Shown: positions 36,641 to 45,048 of the stretch, piece by piece
How the letters are laid out: every line of letters begins with the position of its first letter
Numbering within the stretch: the stretch's first letter is position 1
NCBI GenBank assembly: GCA_963667575.2
Contig: CAXXHY010000056.1
Span: forward strand, 253,944 to 317,943
Reading direction: 5' to 3'
Origin: G963665495 sp963667575
Lineage (GTDB): Bacteria > Desulfobacterota > Desulfovibrionia > Desulfovibrionales > Desulfovibrionaceae
Length of the DNA: 64,000 nucleotides
Made by a program: the position numbers and the translations under genes
The notes under the pieces: generated by a model
The model's database searches: none
What the model was told of the DNA's origin: nothing
Seen by the model: the letters and a program-made list of their open reading frames with translations, nothing else

Positions 36641-37420
36641 TCAGTCGTAATATTCGGGAGCTTGCTTCACGGATTTCCAGGATTCGGGATCATGTCCGGT
36701 GACGATTTTCACGCCCCGGGCTTCCTGCAGGTAGCGCATACGGTCCACGCTGCGGACGGTGTCCCCGGCGCTCCACATCAGGCCGGGCAAGATGCCCTGC
36801 TCCAGGTTGGACTGCGTATAGCAGGAGTCCGCCGCAAAAAAGGTCGGGCCATTGTTGGGCAGATCCACCAGAATGGATTGGTGACCGGGCGTATGGCCGG
36901 GCGTGAAGTAGATCTGGATGGCGCCGTCGCCATAGAGATCGAACCCGTCGTCCTGCCAGCCTTCCAGGATCATCCAGTCCACATCCTTGTCGAAATCCTT
37001 ACGGATATAGGCGAGTTTCATATAGGGATCCGGAACATAGGCGAAATGCAGTTCGTCGCGTTGCACGACATAGCGGGCATTGGGGAAATGACCGACACCG
37101 CCAGCATGGTCCAGATGCAGGTGCGAGAGAATCACGTATTTGATTTCCGCCGGATCGCAGCCGACTTTTTTGATGGCGTTGGCACAGAACTGGTCTTCGG
37201 TCATGACGGGATCATACGCGCCCACTATGGCGCCCCAGTGTTCGTGCTTGTTGTTGACGACTTCCAAGGCATTGCCCGTATCGAACAGAACCTTTCCTTT
37301 GGGATGATCAATGAGACAAAATGGAACCGGCACGTCAAAGGCTTCTCCATAGCCACTGTTAAGGGTGAAAAACTGTTTCTGGCTTTTCAGCACCCCTGCC
37401 TCGAACATGTACAGCTTCAT
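36641..37420 (-). CDS. N-acyl homoserine lactonase-like metallo-beta-lactamase-fold hydrolase
   Basis: A 259-residue metallo-hydrolase. The zinc motif HxHxDH is seen in LSHLHLDHAGG (about residues 98-108), with downstream ligands in YFTPGHTPGHQS and FFAADSCYTQ. The N-terminal shape MKLYMFEAG...FLIDHPKGKVLFDTGN is that of the AttM/AiiB group, which open lactone rings of acyl-homoserine lactones or other small lactones. ATG start behind GGATCC-like purines. It sits between an alcohol dehydrogenase and a sigma-54 activator. In this setting a metabolic lactone, such as one derived from gamma-hydroxybutyrate, is as likely a substrate as a quorum signal. Confidence 0.78.
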   Translation of the reverse strand: MKLYMFEAGVLKSQKQFFTLNSGYGEAFDVPVPFCLIDHPKGKVLFDTGNALEVVNNKHEHWGAIVGAYDPVMTEDQFCANAIKKVGCDPAEIKYVILSHLHLDHAGGVGHFPNARYVVQRDELHFAYVPDPYMKLAYIRKDFDKDVDWMILEGWQDDGFDLYGDGAIQIYFTPGHTPGHQSILVDLPNNGPTFFAADSCYTQSNLEQGILPGLMWSAGDTVRSVDRMRYLQEARGVKIVTGHDPESWKSVKQAPEYYD

Positions 37421-37588
37421 ACGGATCCTCCACGTTTAGGATTGAAAGCCAAAGTCCTCATGATACGGGCGCAAAACTCCCTCACAGCCTGAGGTCATAC
37501 AACCGTGAAACTGCGGCGACTGTTTTCCGATCATGTTGCTCCCGCCCGTATTTGCACAAAAACAACCTGTTTCTGCGGCTGGTCAGTA

Positions 37589-38750
37589 TTAAAGCGCCTT
37601 GCGGTAGATCTCCTGGGCGTCGGGCAAGGTCAGCTTGCGCGGATTGTTGGCAAGCAGCCTGGTCACCTTCATGACGCCTTCCGCCAGTGCGGGAATGTCG
37701 CTTTCCTTGACGCCAAATTCCGTCAAATGCTGCGGGACACGCAGATCTTCAGCCAGCTCCACGATGGCCTGGATTCCGGCCTGAGCAGCCTGGCGACGAC
37801 TCATTCCCGGTACGGGCTGCTCGAAAAAATCAGCCAGTTCGGCAAAGCGGTTCAGGTTGCCGGTCATGTTGAACTGCAGTGTGGGCACGAGCATGATGGT
37901 GTTGGCCACGCCGTGGGGAATATGAAACTCCGCACCGATGGGATAGGCAAAGGCGTGAACCGCGGTGACACCGGCGTTGGCAAAGGCCATGCCCGCCAGC
38001 ATGCTGCCGCGCAGCATGTTCCCGCGCGCCTCGATATTTTCTCCGTCCGCGTATGCCTTGCGCAAATTGGCGAAGATAATCTTGATGGCCTCTTTGGCCA
38101 GCATGTCGGTCATGGGAGTGGCGTTGCGGGAGGTGTAGGCCTCCACCGCATGGATGAGCGCGTCCATGCCGGATGCCGCGGTCACCGCCGGGGGCAGGCC
38201 GATGGTCAGCTCCGGATCCAGCAATGCGCAGGACGGATACAGATACGAACTGACCACACCCTTTTTTCAATTTTTCATGGTGATCCGACAAAATGACAAT
38301 GGGAGTCACTTCGCTGCCGGTACCGGCGGTAGTGGGAATCAGAATCAGGGGAATTCCCGGCTTTTTGACCAGGTCGATGCCGAACAGTTCGGTTACGGAC
38401 TCTTTATTGGTGGCCAGGACGCTGACGACCTTGGCGATGTCCAGGGACGAGCCGCCGCCAATGCCAAGCACCAGATCGGCCTTTTCCGTACGCAATAATT
38501 CAAGAGCATCCTCAGTCAGTTCGTATTTGGGATCTGCTTCAACTTTATCGTATCTGCAGAAAGCCATTCCCTGCTTCCTAAAAATATCTTCAAGTGTATC
38601 AACGACACCTGAAGCTACAAGCCCAGGATCCGTGACAATGAGAACTTTCGCACCATTGAGTCTTTTAACTTCATCAACAATAGAATTGATTTTTCCTGGA
38701 CCAGAAACAATGCGCCCTGTTGTACTAAAAATCTCCTGAGTTTTCATCAA
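37589..38750 (-). pseudogene. Iron-containing alcohol dehydrogenase, one frameshift
   Basis: Joined across one frameshift this is a complete type III (iron-dependent) alcohol dehydrogenase of about 386 residues, the family's usual size. The N-terminal NAD domain has VLIVTDPGLVASG and GIGGGSSLDIAKVV; the metal domain has SGMDALIHAVEAYTS and the His-rich AVHAFAYPIGAEFHIPHGVANTIM. The break lies near 38265 after LKKG: one extra G in an A6G3 run diverts the frame, and dropping it restores KKGVVSSYLYPSCALLDPE. Start ATG behind AAGGAGAG. Such enzymes oxidise or reduce short alcohols and gamma-hydroxybutyrate. The homopolymer position makes a sequencing error or slippage likely. Confidence 0.85.
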
Positions 38751-39271
38751 TAAACTCTCCTTGGAAGACAGTTAGAATTATTCATAAGCTTTATTATGAC
38801 ATATGCTTATACAATATCATAGCGTATAGAAAGCTCAACAACAGTTTTGCGCTTGCAAGCGTGCATCAATAGCGAGTGTTCTCTCAAGAGTGTTCGCGTT
38901 AGTATCGCAAGATAGATGCCAATCGAATCAAAAATATGGGCTAATCTAAATTTGCCACATAATGTCTGTTGTTTTCAAGCAGTTAAACTCCCACCAAAAC
39001 ACTCCACAGGAAATTATTTCGCTACTGTCACGAAGAATACGACTTGCGCGACGATGCATAGGCGCATCACCAGCAACAGCGGTGCATCACAGTACAATCA
39101 TTATCTTGCAAAAACGAACAATTACCTTACTGATGCCTGGAGACATCGGCAGATGCAACTGAGCATCACTGCGGAAGCCCCTGAATATCGCTGACAAAAT
39201 CCAACAGGCGGTGAAGCTGTCCACAAAAAAACATTGAGCCTCTTCACAGAAAAGCGTATTACCTACTGCCC
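38751..39271. other. Intergenic region between alcohol dehydrogenase and nadC
   Basis: About 520 bases, AT-rich, separating divergent transcription units. It contains a perfect 12-base palindrome CGCTTGCAAGCG (38850-38861) and two GAGTGTTC repeats. No credible gene: the short open frames at 38916-39194 lack ribosome sites and recognisable sequence. Confidence 0.4.
38874..38895. promoter_or_regulatory. Paired GAGTGTTC direct repeats
   Basis: Two exact GAGTGTTC octamers 14 bases apart (38874-38881 and 38888-38895), about 125 bases before the alcohol dehydrogenase start. The arrangement suits an activator site; there is no proof of binding. Confidence 0.3.
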
Positions 39272-40156
39272 ATGGACAAAAATATTTTTCAAACATTCTT
39301 TCAGGGCCCAGCCCTGGATTTTCTTACTCGCGCCATACGTACGGCTTTGGAAGAAGATGGTCCGGACCTCACCTCCGAGGCTCTCTTCGCGGCGCATGAG
39401 CAGCTCGAAGCCTACATCGTGGCCAAAGAAACCATTGTGGTGGCCGGACTCCCCATAGTGGAAATGGTTCTTCAGGAATGCATCTCTATGACGGACCCTG
39501 CCGCAACCTATACGGCTTCATACAATGTTTCCGAAGGCGATACCGTCAAAAAAGGCAGCACCTTGTTCACCCTCAAGGGCTCGGCCGTGCTGCTGCTCAA
39601 ATCCGAAAGAATCATCCTGAACTTCATGACCCATCTTTCGGGGATCGCCTCGTTGACCAGCCGCTACGTACGGGCTCTGGAAGGAACCCGGACGCAGTTG
39701 CTGGATACGCGCAAGACCCTGCCCGGGCTACGCTACCCGGAAAAGTACGCCGTTCTCGTGGGGGGTGGTAAAAACCACCGTATGCATCTGGGCGACATGC
39801 TCATGCTCAAGGACAACCACATCGACCGCAGCGGCTCCATCACCAAGGCGGTGGAAAGCTTACGCGCAGCCTACAGCCCCTGCCCTCCCATCGAAGTGGA
39901 ATGCCGGACTCTGGACGACGTACGCGAAGCCGTGGCCTGCAAGGTGGAGCGCATCATGCTGGACAACATGACGCCTGAAACCATGAACGAAGCCCTTACG
40001 CTTATTCCCAGGGCAATCGAAAGCGAGGCAAGCGGCGGCGTCAATCTGGAAACAATCCATGCAATCGGCCTGATCGGTCCGGACTTTGTTTCCGTCGGAC
40101 GTCTTACGCACTCGGCCCCCAATGCGGATCTCAGTATGCGCCTCGCTCCCTTATAA
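39272..40156 (+). CDS. nadC: Nicotinate-nucleotide diphosphorylase (carboxylating)
   Basis: A 294-residue enzyme that makes nicotinate mononucleotide from quinolinate and PRPP in de novo NAD synthesis. Family motifs include HLSGIASLTSRYV, LLDTRKTLPGLR, GGGKNHRMHLGDMLMLKDNH (substrate and phosphate binding), IEVECRTLDDV and the C-terminal SVGRLTHSAPNADLSM. Length is normal. nadA follows after 29 bases, so the two form a NAD unit; nadB is not in the window. The ATG at 39272 has a poor ribosome site. Confidence 0.96.
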   Translation: MDKNIFQTFFQGPALDFLTRAIRTALEEDGPDLTSEALFAAHEQLEAYIVAKETIVVAGLPIVEMVLQECISMTDPAATYTASYNVSEGDTVKKGSTLFTLKGSAVLLLKSERIILNFMTHLSGIASLTSRYVRALEGTRTQLLDTRKTLPGLRYPEKYAVLVGGGKNHRMHLGDMLMLKDNHIDRSGSITKAVESLRAAYSPCPPIEVECRTLDDVREAVACKVERIMLDNMTPETMNEALTLIPRAIESEASGGVNLETIHAIGLIGPDFVSVGRLTHSAPNADLSMRLAPL

Positions 40157-40185
40157 TATTTCAATTTCAAGCAAAGGTTTTTGTC

Positions 40186-41277
40186 ATGCCTCAGGAAAGC
40201 GGTTCTTGTACCCAGGGACGTAGTTCGGAAAGTGTTGTCAGCCAGCAAATCGCGGATCTCAAAAAGCAACTCGGCAGTACCTGTTGCATCATGGCGCACC
40301 ACTACCAGGCGGATTCCATCGTACAACATGCCGACCTGACGGGTGATTCGCTCGAACTTGCGCGCCAGGTGCCGGAGGTCGAGGCGGAAAACATTGTTTT
40401 TTGCGGGGTGCATTTCATGGCGGAATCCGCGGGCCTGCTTTGCCGCCCCGGACAGCGGGCATACGCGCCCAATCCCGGAGCCAAGTGCATCATGTCGGCC
40501 ACCGCACCGTCGCACCTGGTGGCCAAGGCCATCGAAAAGCTCAACAGTACGGGCCGCAAGGTAATCCCGCTTGCCTATGTCAATTCTTCAGCCGCGGTCA
40601 AAGCAGCCTGCGGCGCCGCGGACGGCACCGTATGCACCTCGGCCAATGCCCCGAAAATTCTGACGGCCTGCCTTGAAAAAGGGGACGCGTTGCTGTTTCT
40701 GCCAGACCGCAATCTCGCCCAGAACACGGCGAAAAAACTCGGTATCTCCGAAGAAGAGCAACTGATTCTGGATATCCGGAACCAGGGAGCAAGCCTTGAC
40801 GCGGCAGCCCAGAGCAAGGCGCGGCTGTTCATCTGGCCCGGATGCTGCGCCGTGCATCAGCGTTTTCATATGGCGGACATCGAGCGCATCCGCCGGGAAC
40901 ATCCCGAAACCAAGATCGTTTCCCATCCGGAATGTTCGCCGGACGTCATCCAGGCTTCGGATGCCGACGGCTCCACTTCTTTCATCATCAAATATATCAA
41001 GGAAGCGCCGGAAGGCTCCCGCATTGCCGTAGGTACGGAACTCAACCTCGTCCTGCGTATGGCCGAGCGCTACGCCGGACGCAAAACCATTGTACCTCTC
41101 AAGGAAAGCGGATGCTCCAACATGGCCAAGGTTACGGAAGACACCCTGCTGTCCGTCCTGCAGGGCTTGTGTTCCAGCGCCCCGGCTCTGCGCCCCAGTC
41201 CAATTTCCCCTGCTCCGGAATGTATCGCCCCGGCCCGTATCGCTCTGGAGCGAATGCTGGACTACAGCAAAGCCTGA
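40186..41277 (+). CDS. nadA: Quinolinate synthase
   Basis: A 363-residue [4Fe-4S] enzyme that condenses iminoaspartate with dihydroxyacetone phosphate to quinolinate. Recognised by MAHHYQADSIVQHADLTGDS, FCGVHFMAESA, AYVNSSAAVKAACGAADG, WPGCCAVHQRF and ESGCSNMAKV; conserved Cys in FCGVHF, GCCAVH and ESGC can ligate the cluster. It lies directly after nadC. The usual partner, L-aspartate oxidase (NadB), is absent from this stretch, so iminoaspartate must come from an enzyme encoded elsewhere. Confidence 0.96.
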   Translation: MPQESGSCTQGRSSESVVSQQIADLKKQLGSTCCIMAHHYQADSIVQHADLTGDSLELARQVPEVEAENIVFCGVHFMAESAGLLCRPGQRAYAPNPGAKCIMSATAPSHLVAKAIEKLNSTGRKVIPLAYVNSSAAVKAACGAADGTVCTSANAPKILTACLEKGDALLFLPDRNLAQNTAKKLGISEEEQLILDIRNQGASLDAAAQSKARLFIWPGCCAVHQRFHMADIERIRREHPETKIVSHPECSPDVIQASDADGSTSFIIKYIKEAPEGSRIAVGTELNLVLRMAERYAGRKTIVPLKESGCSNMAKVTEDTLLSVLQGLCSSAPALRPSPISPAPECIAPARIALERMLDYSKA

Positions 41278-41399
41278 TCTCCTGACCGCTTTTCGTCGCG
41301 TTTCATTTTGATCCGAACCGGACTGGCTCACAAGTCGTCCCGGCTTGCTTTCCAATGCGATTTGGAGGATAGTTTTCAGTAAGCAAGGAGGCGGATGAG

Positions 41400-41735
41400 A
41401 TGCGAAACATAGGCATAATTCTGGTCATGACAGCGTTGCTGCTGGGCTGCGCCCTCAACAAACCCATCAATCCGTCGCAATTCATGTTTCGCTGCTCCAT
41501 GGCTTCCCCTCCCGGCCAGAGCGGCGAATACGGCGGATCCTGCGGCGAACAGCAAGACATCTGCCTCGAATTTCAGACAAATCTCCTGGATCTCAAAGAC
41601 GGTGATTCCTGCATAGAAACCTGCAGAGAGACCAAAAATCACCTGTACCAGCGTTTCGTCACCGATACCTGCCGCTGGAACGTACGACGAGCCTACGACT
41701 TGTGCACTGTGTATTGCATGAGCAACTATAACTAG
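41400..41735 (+). CDS. Small Cys-rich lipoprotein
   Basis: A 111-residue protein with a strong ribosome site (AAGGAGGCGGATGAG) and a lipoprotein signal (MRNIGIILVMTALLLGC, lipid Cys at 17). The mature part has eight further Cys, including SCGEQQDIC, SCIETC and DLCTVYC, so disulfides are likely after export. I recognise no family. It stands alone after nadA and before the convergent sigma-54 activator gene. Confidence 0.7.
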   Translation: MRNIGIILVMTALLLGCALNKPINPSQFMFRCSMASPPGQSGEYGGSCGEQQDICLEFQTNLLDLKDGDSCIETCRETKNHLYQRFVTDTCRWNVRRAYDLCTVYCMSNYN

Positions 41736-41906
41736 TGCATTCCAAAACAAAGAACGCTGTTGTCTCTGATCAATAAACACGAAATGAGCTCACTTCGGAT
41801 CGAATCGCATCGATGATACGCCACGATCTTCAGGCACAACAAAGACCAACGTCCGCACGTTCGTGCGTCCGTTCTAAGCAAACGCGTTTTATGGATGAAG
41901 AGCAGC

Positions 41907-43247
41907 CTACGGCTTGAGAGTGTTCACGTCGATATTGTACTTTTTGATCCGGTGCCACAGGCTGCGTTGTTTGATACCCAAATATTCGGCAGCCCGGGCC
42001 TGAACTCCACCCGTATGCGAAAGGGCAGCCAGAATAATGGATTTTTCATAATCCTCCAGCTGTTCGTCCAGATTCAAATCCTGATTGTACACGGGCGGAT
42101 CATTTTTGATGGGCTCGACGCAGATACCGGGCAAATGCTTGGGCAGTATCTGTCTTTCATTTTCCGAAAGCACTGCCGCACGCTCCATGACATTGCGCAA
42201 CTCCCGTACGTTGCCTGGCCAGGCAGCCGTCATGAGCAGTTGCAACGCCTCAGGCGAAATATCCTTGCCCTTTCCGAACTTGTCCAGAAAATACTGTACG
42301 AGCAGCGGAATATCCTCCCGGCGATTGACCAGCGAAGGAAGCTGGATGGGAAATACGTTCAGGCGGTGGAATAAGTCCTCCCTGAACAACTCTTTCTTGA
42401 TGAGGTCTTGAAAATTCTTGTTGGTCGCAGCAATGATCCGGACGTCGAATTTGACGGACCGGTTGCCGCCGACTCTTTCCGCCACCCCCTCTTCCAGTGC
42501 GCGCAAAATTTTGGCCTGCGTATCGTGGGGCATGTCTCCAATCTCATCCAAAAACAGGGTTCCCTGGTCAGCAAGTTCGAATTTGCCTTTTTTTTGGGCA
42601 AGTGCGCCGGTAAAAGCGCCTTTTTCATGACCAAACAGTTCGCTTTCAAGCAGGCCGTCCGGAATCGCCGCACAATTGATGGCTATAAAAAGCTTATCTT
42701 TTCGCTTGCTGTGCTGATGTATGGCCTTGGCGATCAGCTCTTTTCCCGTTCCTGATTCGCCCGTAATCAACACAGTGGCGTCCGTGTAGGCCACTTTCAT
42801 GATCTGGCTGAAAACAGCCCGCATGACCTTGCTTTCGCCGATGATATCCGGAAAAAAGGACCGGGAATCAACCTCACTCAAAAAGTCGGTAATTTCATGA
42901 AAAACAGTGGAAAACCGTGCAAGCTGATCGCTCGAGGATATTTTCTTTTGAGGCAGCCTGGTTTGCACTGCTGGAATCTTCTGCGCTTTGGACACGAAAC
43001 GCTCGATGGGTCGCAAAATACTCCAGGAAACAAGCAAGGCCGTGCAGAAAGTGGCCCCGGTGATGACCGCTCCCCAAACTACAAGCAAAGAAAAAACATC
43101 CAGCCCACGCTGCACCCCATACAGGACGAGTTGATAACTTATGACTAGCGACAAGAAAGACAGGCTGGAGAATATGACAGGAACAATAATGTAGAGGCTA
43201 AGATGATAGCTCCAGATACGACTGCCTTTCTTTTTTTGGAATTGCAT
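41907..43247 (-). CDS. Membrane-anchored sigma-54-dependent activator
   Basis: A 446-residue regulator with an unusual layout. Two hydrophobic helices (about 15-43 and 52-75) form an N-terminal hairpin in the membrane, followed by a short HAMP-like linker (SWSILRPIERFVSKAQK) with no periplasmic sensor domain of note. The AAA+ domain then begins, with Walker A GESGTGKE (about 161), GAFTGA (about 209), LFLDEIGDMP and the arginine-finger region LPSLVNRREDIP. A Fis-type helix-turn-helix ends it (GVQARAAEYLGIKQRSLWHRIKKYNI). It lies directly downstream of the pilus assembly operon on the same strand, so sensing pilus assembly at the membrane and controlling pilin genes is plausible, though unproven. 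Confidence 0.88.
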   Translation of the reverse strand: MQFQKKKGSRIWSYHLSLYIIVPVIFSSLSFLSLVISYQLVLYGVQRGLDVFSLLVVWGAVITGATFCTALLVSWSILRPIERFVSKAQKIPAVQTRLPQKKISSSDQLARFSTVFHEITDFLSEVDSRSFFPDIIGESKVMRAVFSQIMKVAYTDATVLITGESGTGKELIAKAIHQHSKRKDKLFIAINCAAIPDGLLESELFGHEKGAFTGALAQKKGKFELADQGTLFLDEIGDMPHDTQAKILRALEEGVAERVGGNRSVKFDVRIIAATNKNFQDLIKKELFREDLFHRLNVFPIQLPSLVNRREDIPLLVQYFLDKFGKGKDISPEALQLLMTAAWPGNVRELRNVMERAAVLSENERQILPKHLPGICVEPIKNDPPVYNQDLNLDEQLEDYEKSIILAALSHTGGVQARAAEYLGIKQRSLWHRIKKYNIDVNTLKP

Positions 43248-43378
43248 TATGCACCATAAAAATCAAATTTTATTGCAAACAGGCTTCTTATACTGTTCGG
43301 ACACGACATCCACAGGCATACAGGAGAACACCTGCATGCCGCACACCACCGCTGAAATACGTTACAAAGCAATAATCG

Positions 43379-43396
43379 GTTTACACTTACGTAAAC
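43379..43396. promoter_or_regulatory. Inverted repeat before the membrane-bound activator gene
   Basis: GTTTAC-N6-GTAAAC about 130 bases upstream of the activator's start. It could be a dimeric operator, for example for self-control. Confidence 0.25.
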
Positions 43397-43419
43397 ATCT
43401 ACCCAGTGCCGTTTTACGG

Positions 43420-44637
43420 TTAATGAACCATCTTTGTAAGATCGAACATAGGAAAAAGAATGGCGGTAGCAAAGAAACCAACCACGACAGCAAGGCAGCA
43501 CATCAGAATAGGTCCGATAAGTTCGGACATACGCTGAACCGAGTACTCGACCTCATAATCGTAATGATTGGCCACCTGGGTAAGCATCTCATCAAGGTTA
43601 CCGGACTCCTCCCCGATAGCGATCATGTTGATGACCATAGGGGTAAAATTTCGCGATGATCGCAAGGGCCCTGCGATACCCCGCCCTTCCTGAAGCTTTT
43701 CCTTCAGATTGTCGAACTCCTGGGATATGGCGTTGTTACCGATGGTATCAGCCAGGATCCCCACAGTTTCAAGAATGGAAACGCCACTGGATTGAAGCAA
43801 GGAAAAAATACTTGCAAAGCGCGCCATGGCTCCCTTTCGCAAAACCGTTCCCACCAGAGGAATCCGCAGCATCATGGAATCCTTCACATAAGCCCCTTTT
43901 TCCGTACGTACGTACAGGAAAAGGACAGTGACAACGGACGCTATGACTATCAGGCCTATCAACCAATAGCTCTGCATCCCCTGATACATGAACATGCAGA
44001 TCTTCGTGGGAAGCGGCAATTCGATTCTTGCTGATTTAAAAATACCGACAAATTTTGGAATAACGAAGTTGAGCAGAAAAATGAAGGCCGCGACCAGCAG
44101 GACAACAACAATGATGGGATAAACCATTGCAGACTGGATCTGTTTCTTAACCTTATATTCATGCTCAATAAGATAAATGAGGCGCTCTAGAACCTCGGGA
44201 AGCGTACCGGCAACCTCACCGGCTCGGATCATACTGCAGTAAAGAGGGCTGAAAATGTCCTGATGCTTGTTGAAAGCGCCAAAAAGAGTTGATCCCTGTC
44301 GGATGTCATCTCCTATCTGCACAACCGCTTTCTTGAGATGCTCGTTATCACTTTGCTGTTCCAGCACCTCCAGCAGATTGACTATGGAAATACCCGCGTC
44401 GAACAAGGTACGAAACTGCTTGGTAAACAAAATAATTTCAGGTATTTTGACACTTTTGAACTTTCGCGCAATAGCCGAAGTAAAACTGTTTTCCTTGGCA
44501 GTTTCCGGTATGACCTTGGTTGGAATATATCCCTTTCCAAGAACCATATCTCTGGCAGCTTCAATGGTGTCAGCCTCAAGCGAACCGCTTATGGCAGAGC
44601 CGCCTTCGGTTATTCCTTCATATTTATATTTAGTCAT
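43420..44637 (-). CDS. MshG/GspF-type inner-membrane platform protein
   Basis: A 405-residue polytopic protein that links the assembly ATPase to pilus growth in type IV pili and type II secretion. Two T2SSF domains are seen: LFTKQFRTLFDAGISIVNLLEVLEQ (about 70) and RFASIFSLLQSSGVSILETVGIL (about 275). Three membrane segments lie near 170-192, 222-245 and 375-397. The frame can start four codons earlier at a TTG, but the ATG at 44637 (MTKYKYEG) behind GGGGTTG matches family starts. It follows the MshE-type ATPase gene, but a gap of about 410 bases holding a dispersed repeat lies between them. Confidence 0.92.
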   Translation of the reverse strand: MTKYKYEGITEGGSAISGSLEADTIEAARDMVLGKGYIPTKVIPETAKENSFTSAIARKFKSVKIPEIILFTKQFRTLFDAGISIVNLLEVLEQQSDNEHLKKAVVQIGDDIRQGSTLFGAFNKHQDIFSPLYCSMIRAGEVAGTLPEVLERLIYLIEHEYKVKKQIQSAMVYPIIVVVLLVAAFIFLLNFVIPKFVGIFKSARIELPLPTKICMFMYQGMQSYWLIGLIVIASVVTVLFLYVRTEKGAYVKDSMMLRIPLVGTVLRKGAMARFASIFSLLQSSGVSILETVGILADTIGNNAISQEFDNLKEKLQEGRGIAGPLRSSRNFTPMVINMIAIGEESGNLDEMLTQVANHYDYEVEYSVQRMSELIGPILMCCLAVVVGFFATAILFPMFDLTKMVH

Positions 44638-44822
44638 AATCAACCCCAATGATCTGCTAGTGGTATATCCTGAAAAAACTGGGAAACCATACAGGTCTGA
44701 GCACCAACGGACAACTGCGGAAGCAACCCGCCTCCCGCGTTACCCACAGCCCTGGCGTTTCCAGACTGAACAGGGTCGGAATCGCATAAGGACTAATACC
44801 GAACGTAACACCGGCGTACCAA
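44638..44822. other. Gap inside the pilus operon, first part
   Basis: With the repeat that follows, this makes about 410 gene-free bases between the ATPase and platform genes. It may contain a promoter for the platform gene; I recognise no clear one. Confidence 0.35.
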
Positions 44823-44950
44823 TTATTAATGGGAGCGAAAAATACGCAACGCCTCGCTCCCCGGCATTCGCCGCTGGCCCCGCCATTGGCGAGGACTTCC
44901 TTATAACTCAATGCAAAAAATTTTAAAAATTTCTGCTCTGATTAATCTAT
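44823..44950. repeat. Dispersed intergenic repeat, copy B
   Basis: AATGGGAGCGAAAAATACG-AACGCCTCGCTCC-CGGCATTCGCCGCTGGCCCCGCCATTGGCGAGG, then CTTATAACTCAATGCAAAA and AATTTCTGCTCTGATTA. It matches copy A over its whole length and copy C over the core. GGAGCG/CGCTCC and GCC-rich parts could fold. It sits between two genes of the assembly operon, so it was probably inserted or retained as an element. Confidence 0.7.
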
Positions 44951-45048
44951 CATAGCATGACGCGGTAAATAAAAAAATTCAGAGTTACAATAATACATTC
45001 TCTGCATGCTAGCAATTAATAAAAGCACTTAGTATTCATTAACATTTT

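Noticed and set aside
38916..39194. Open frame of 92 codons in the gap before nadC
   Set aside because: No ribosome site, no recognisable sequence, AT-rich intergenic composition, and several overlapping frames of similar length.
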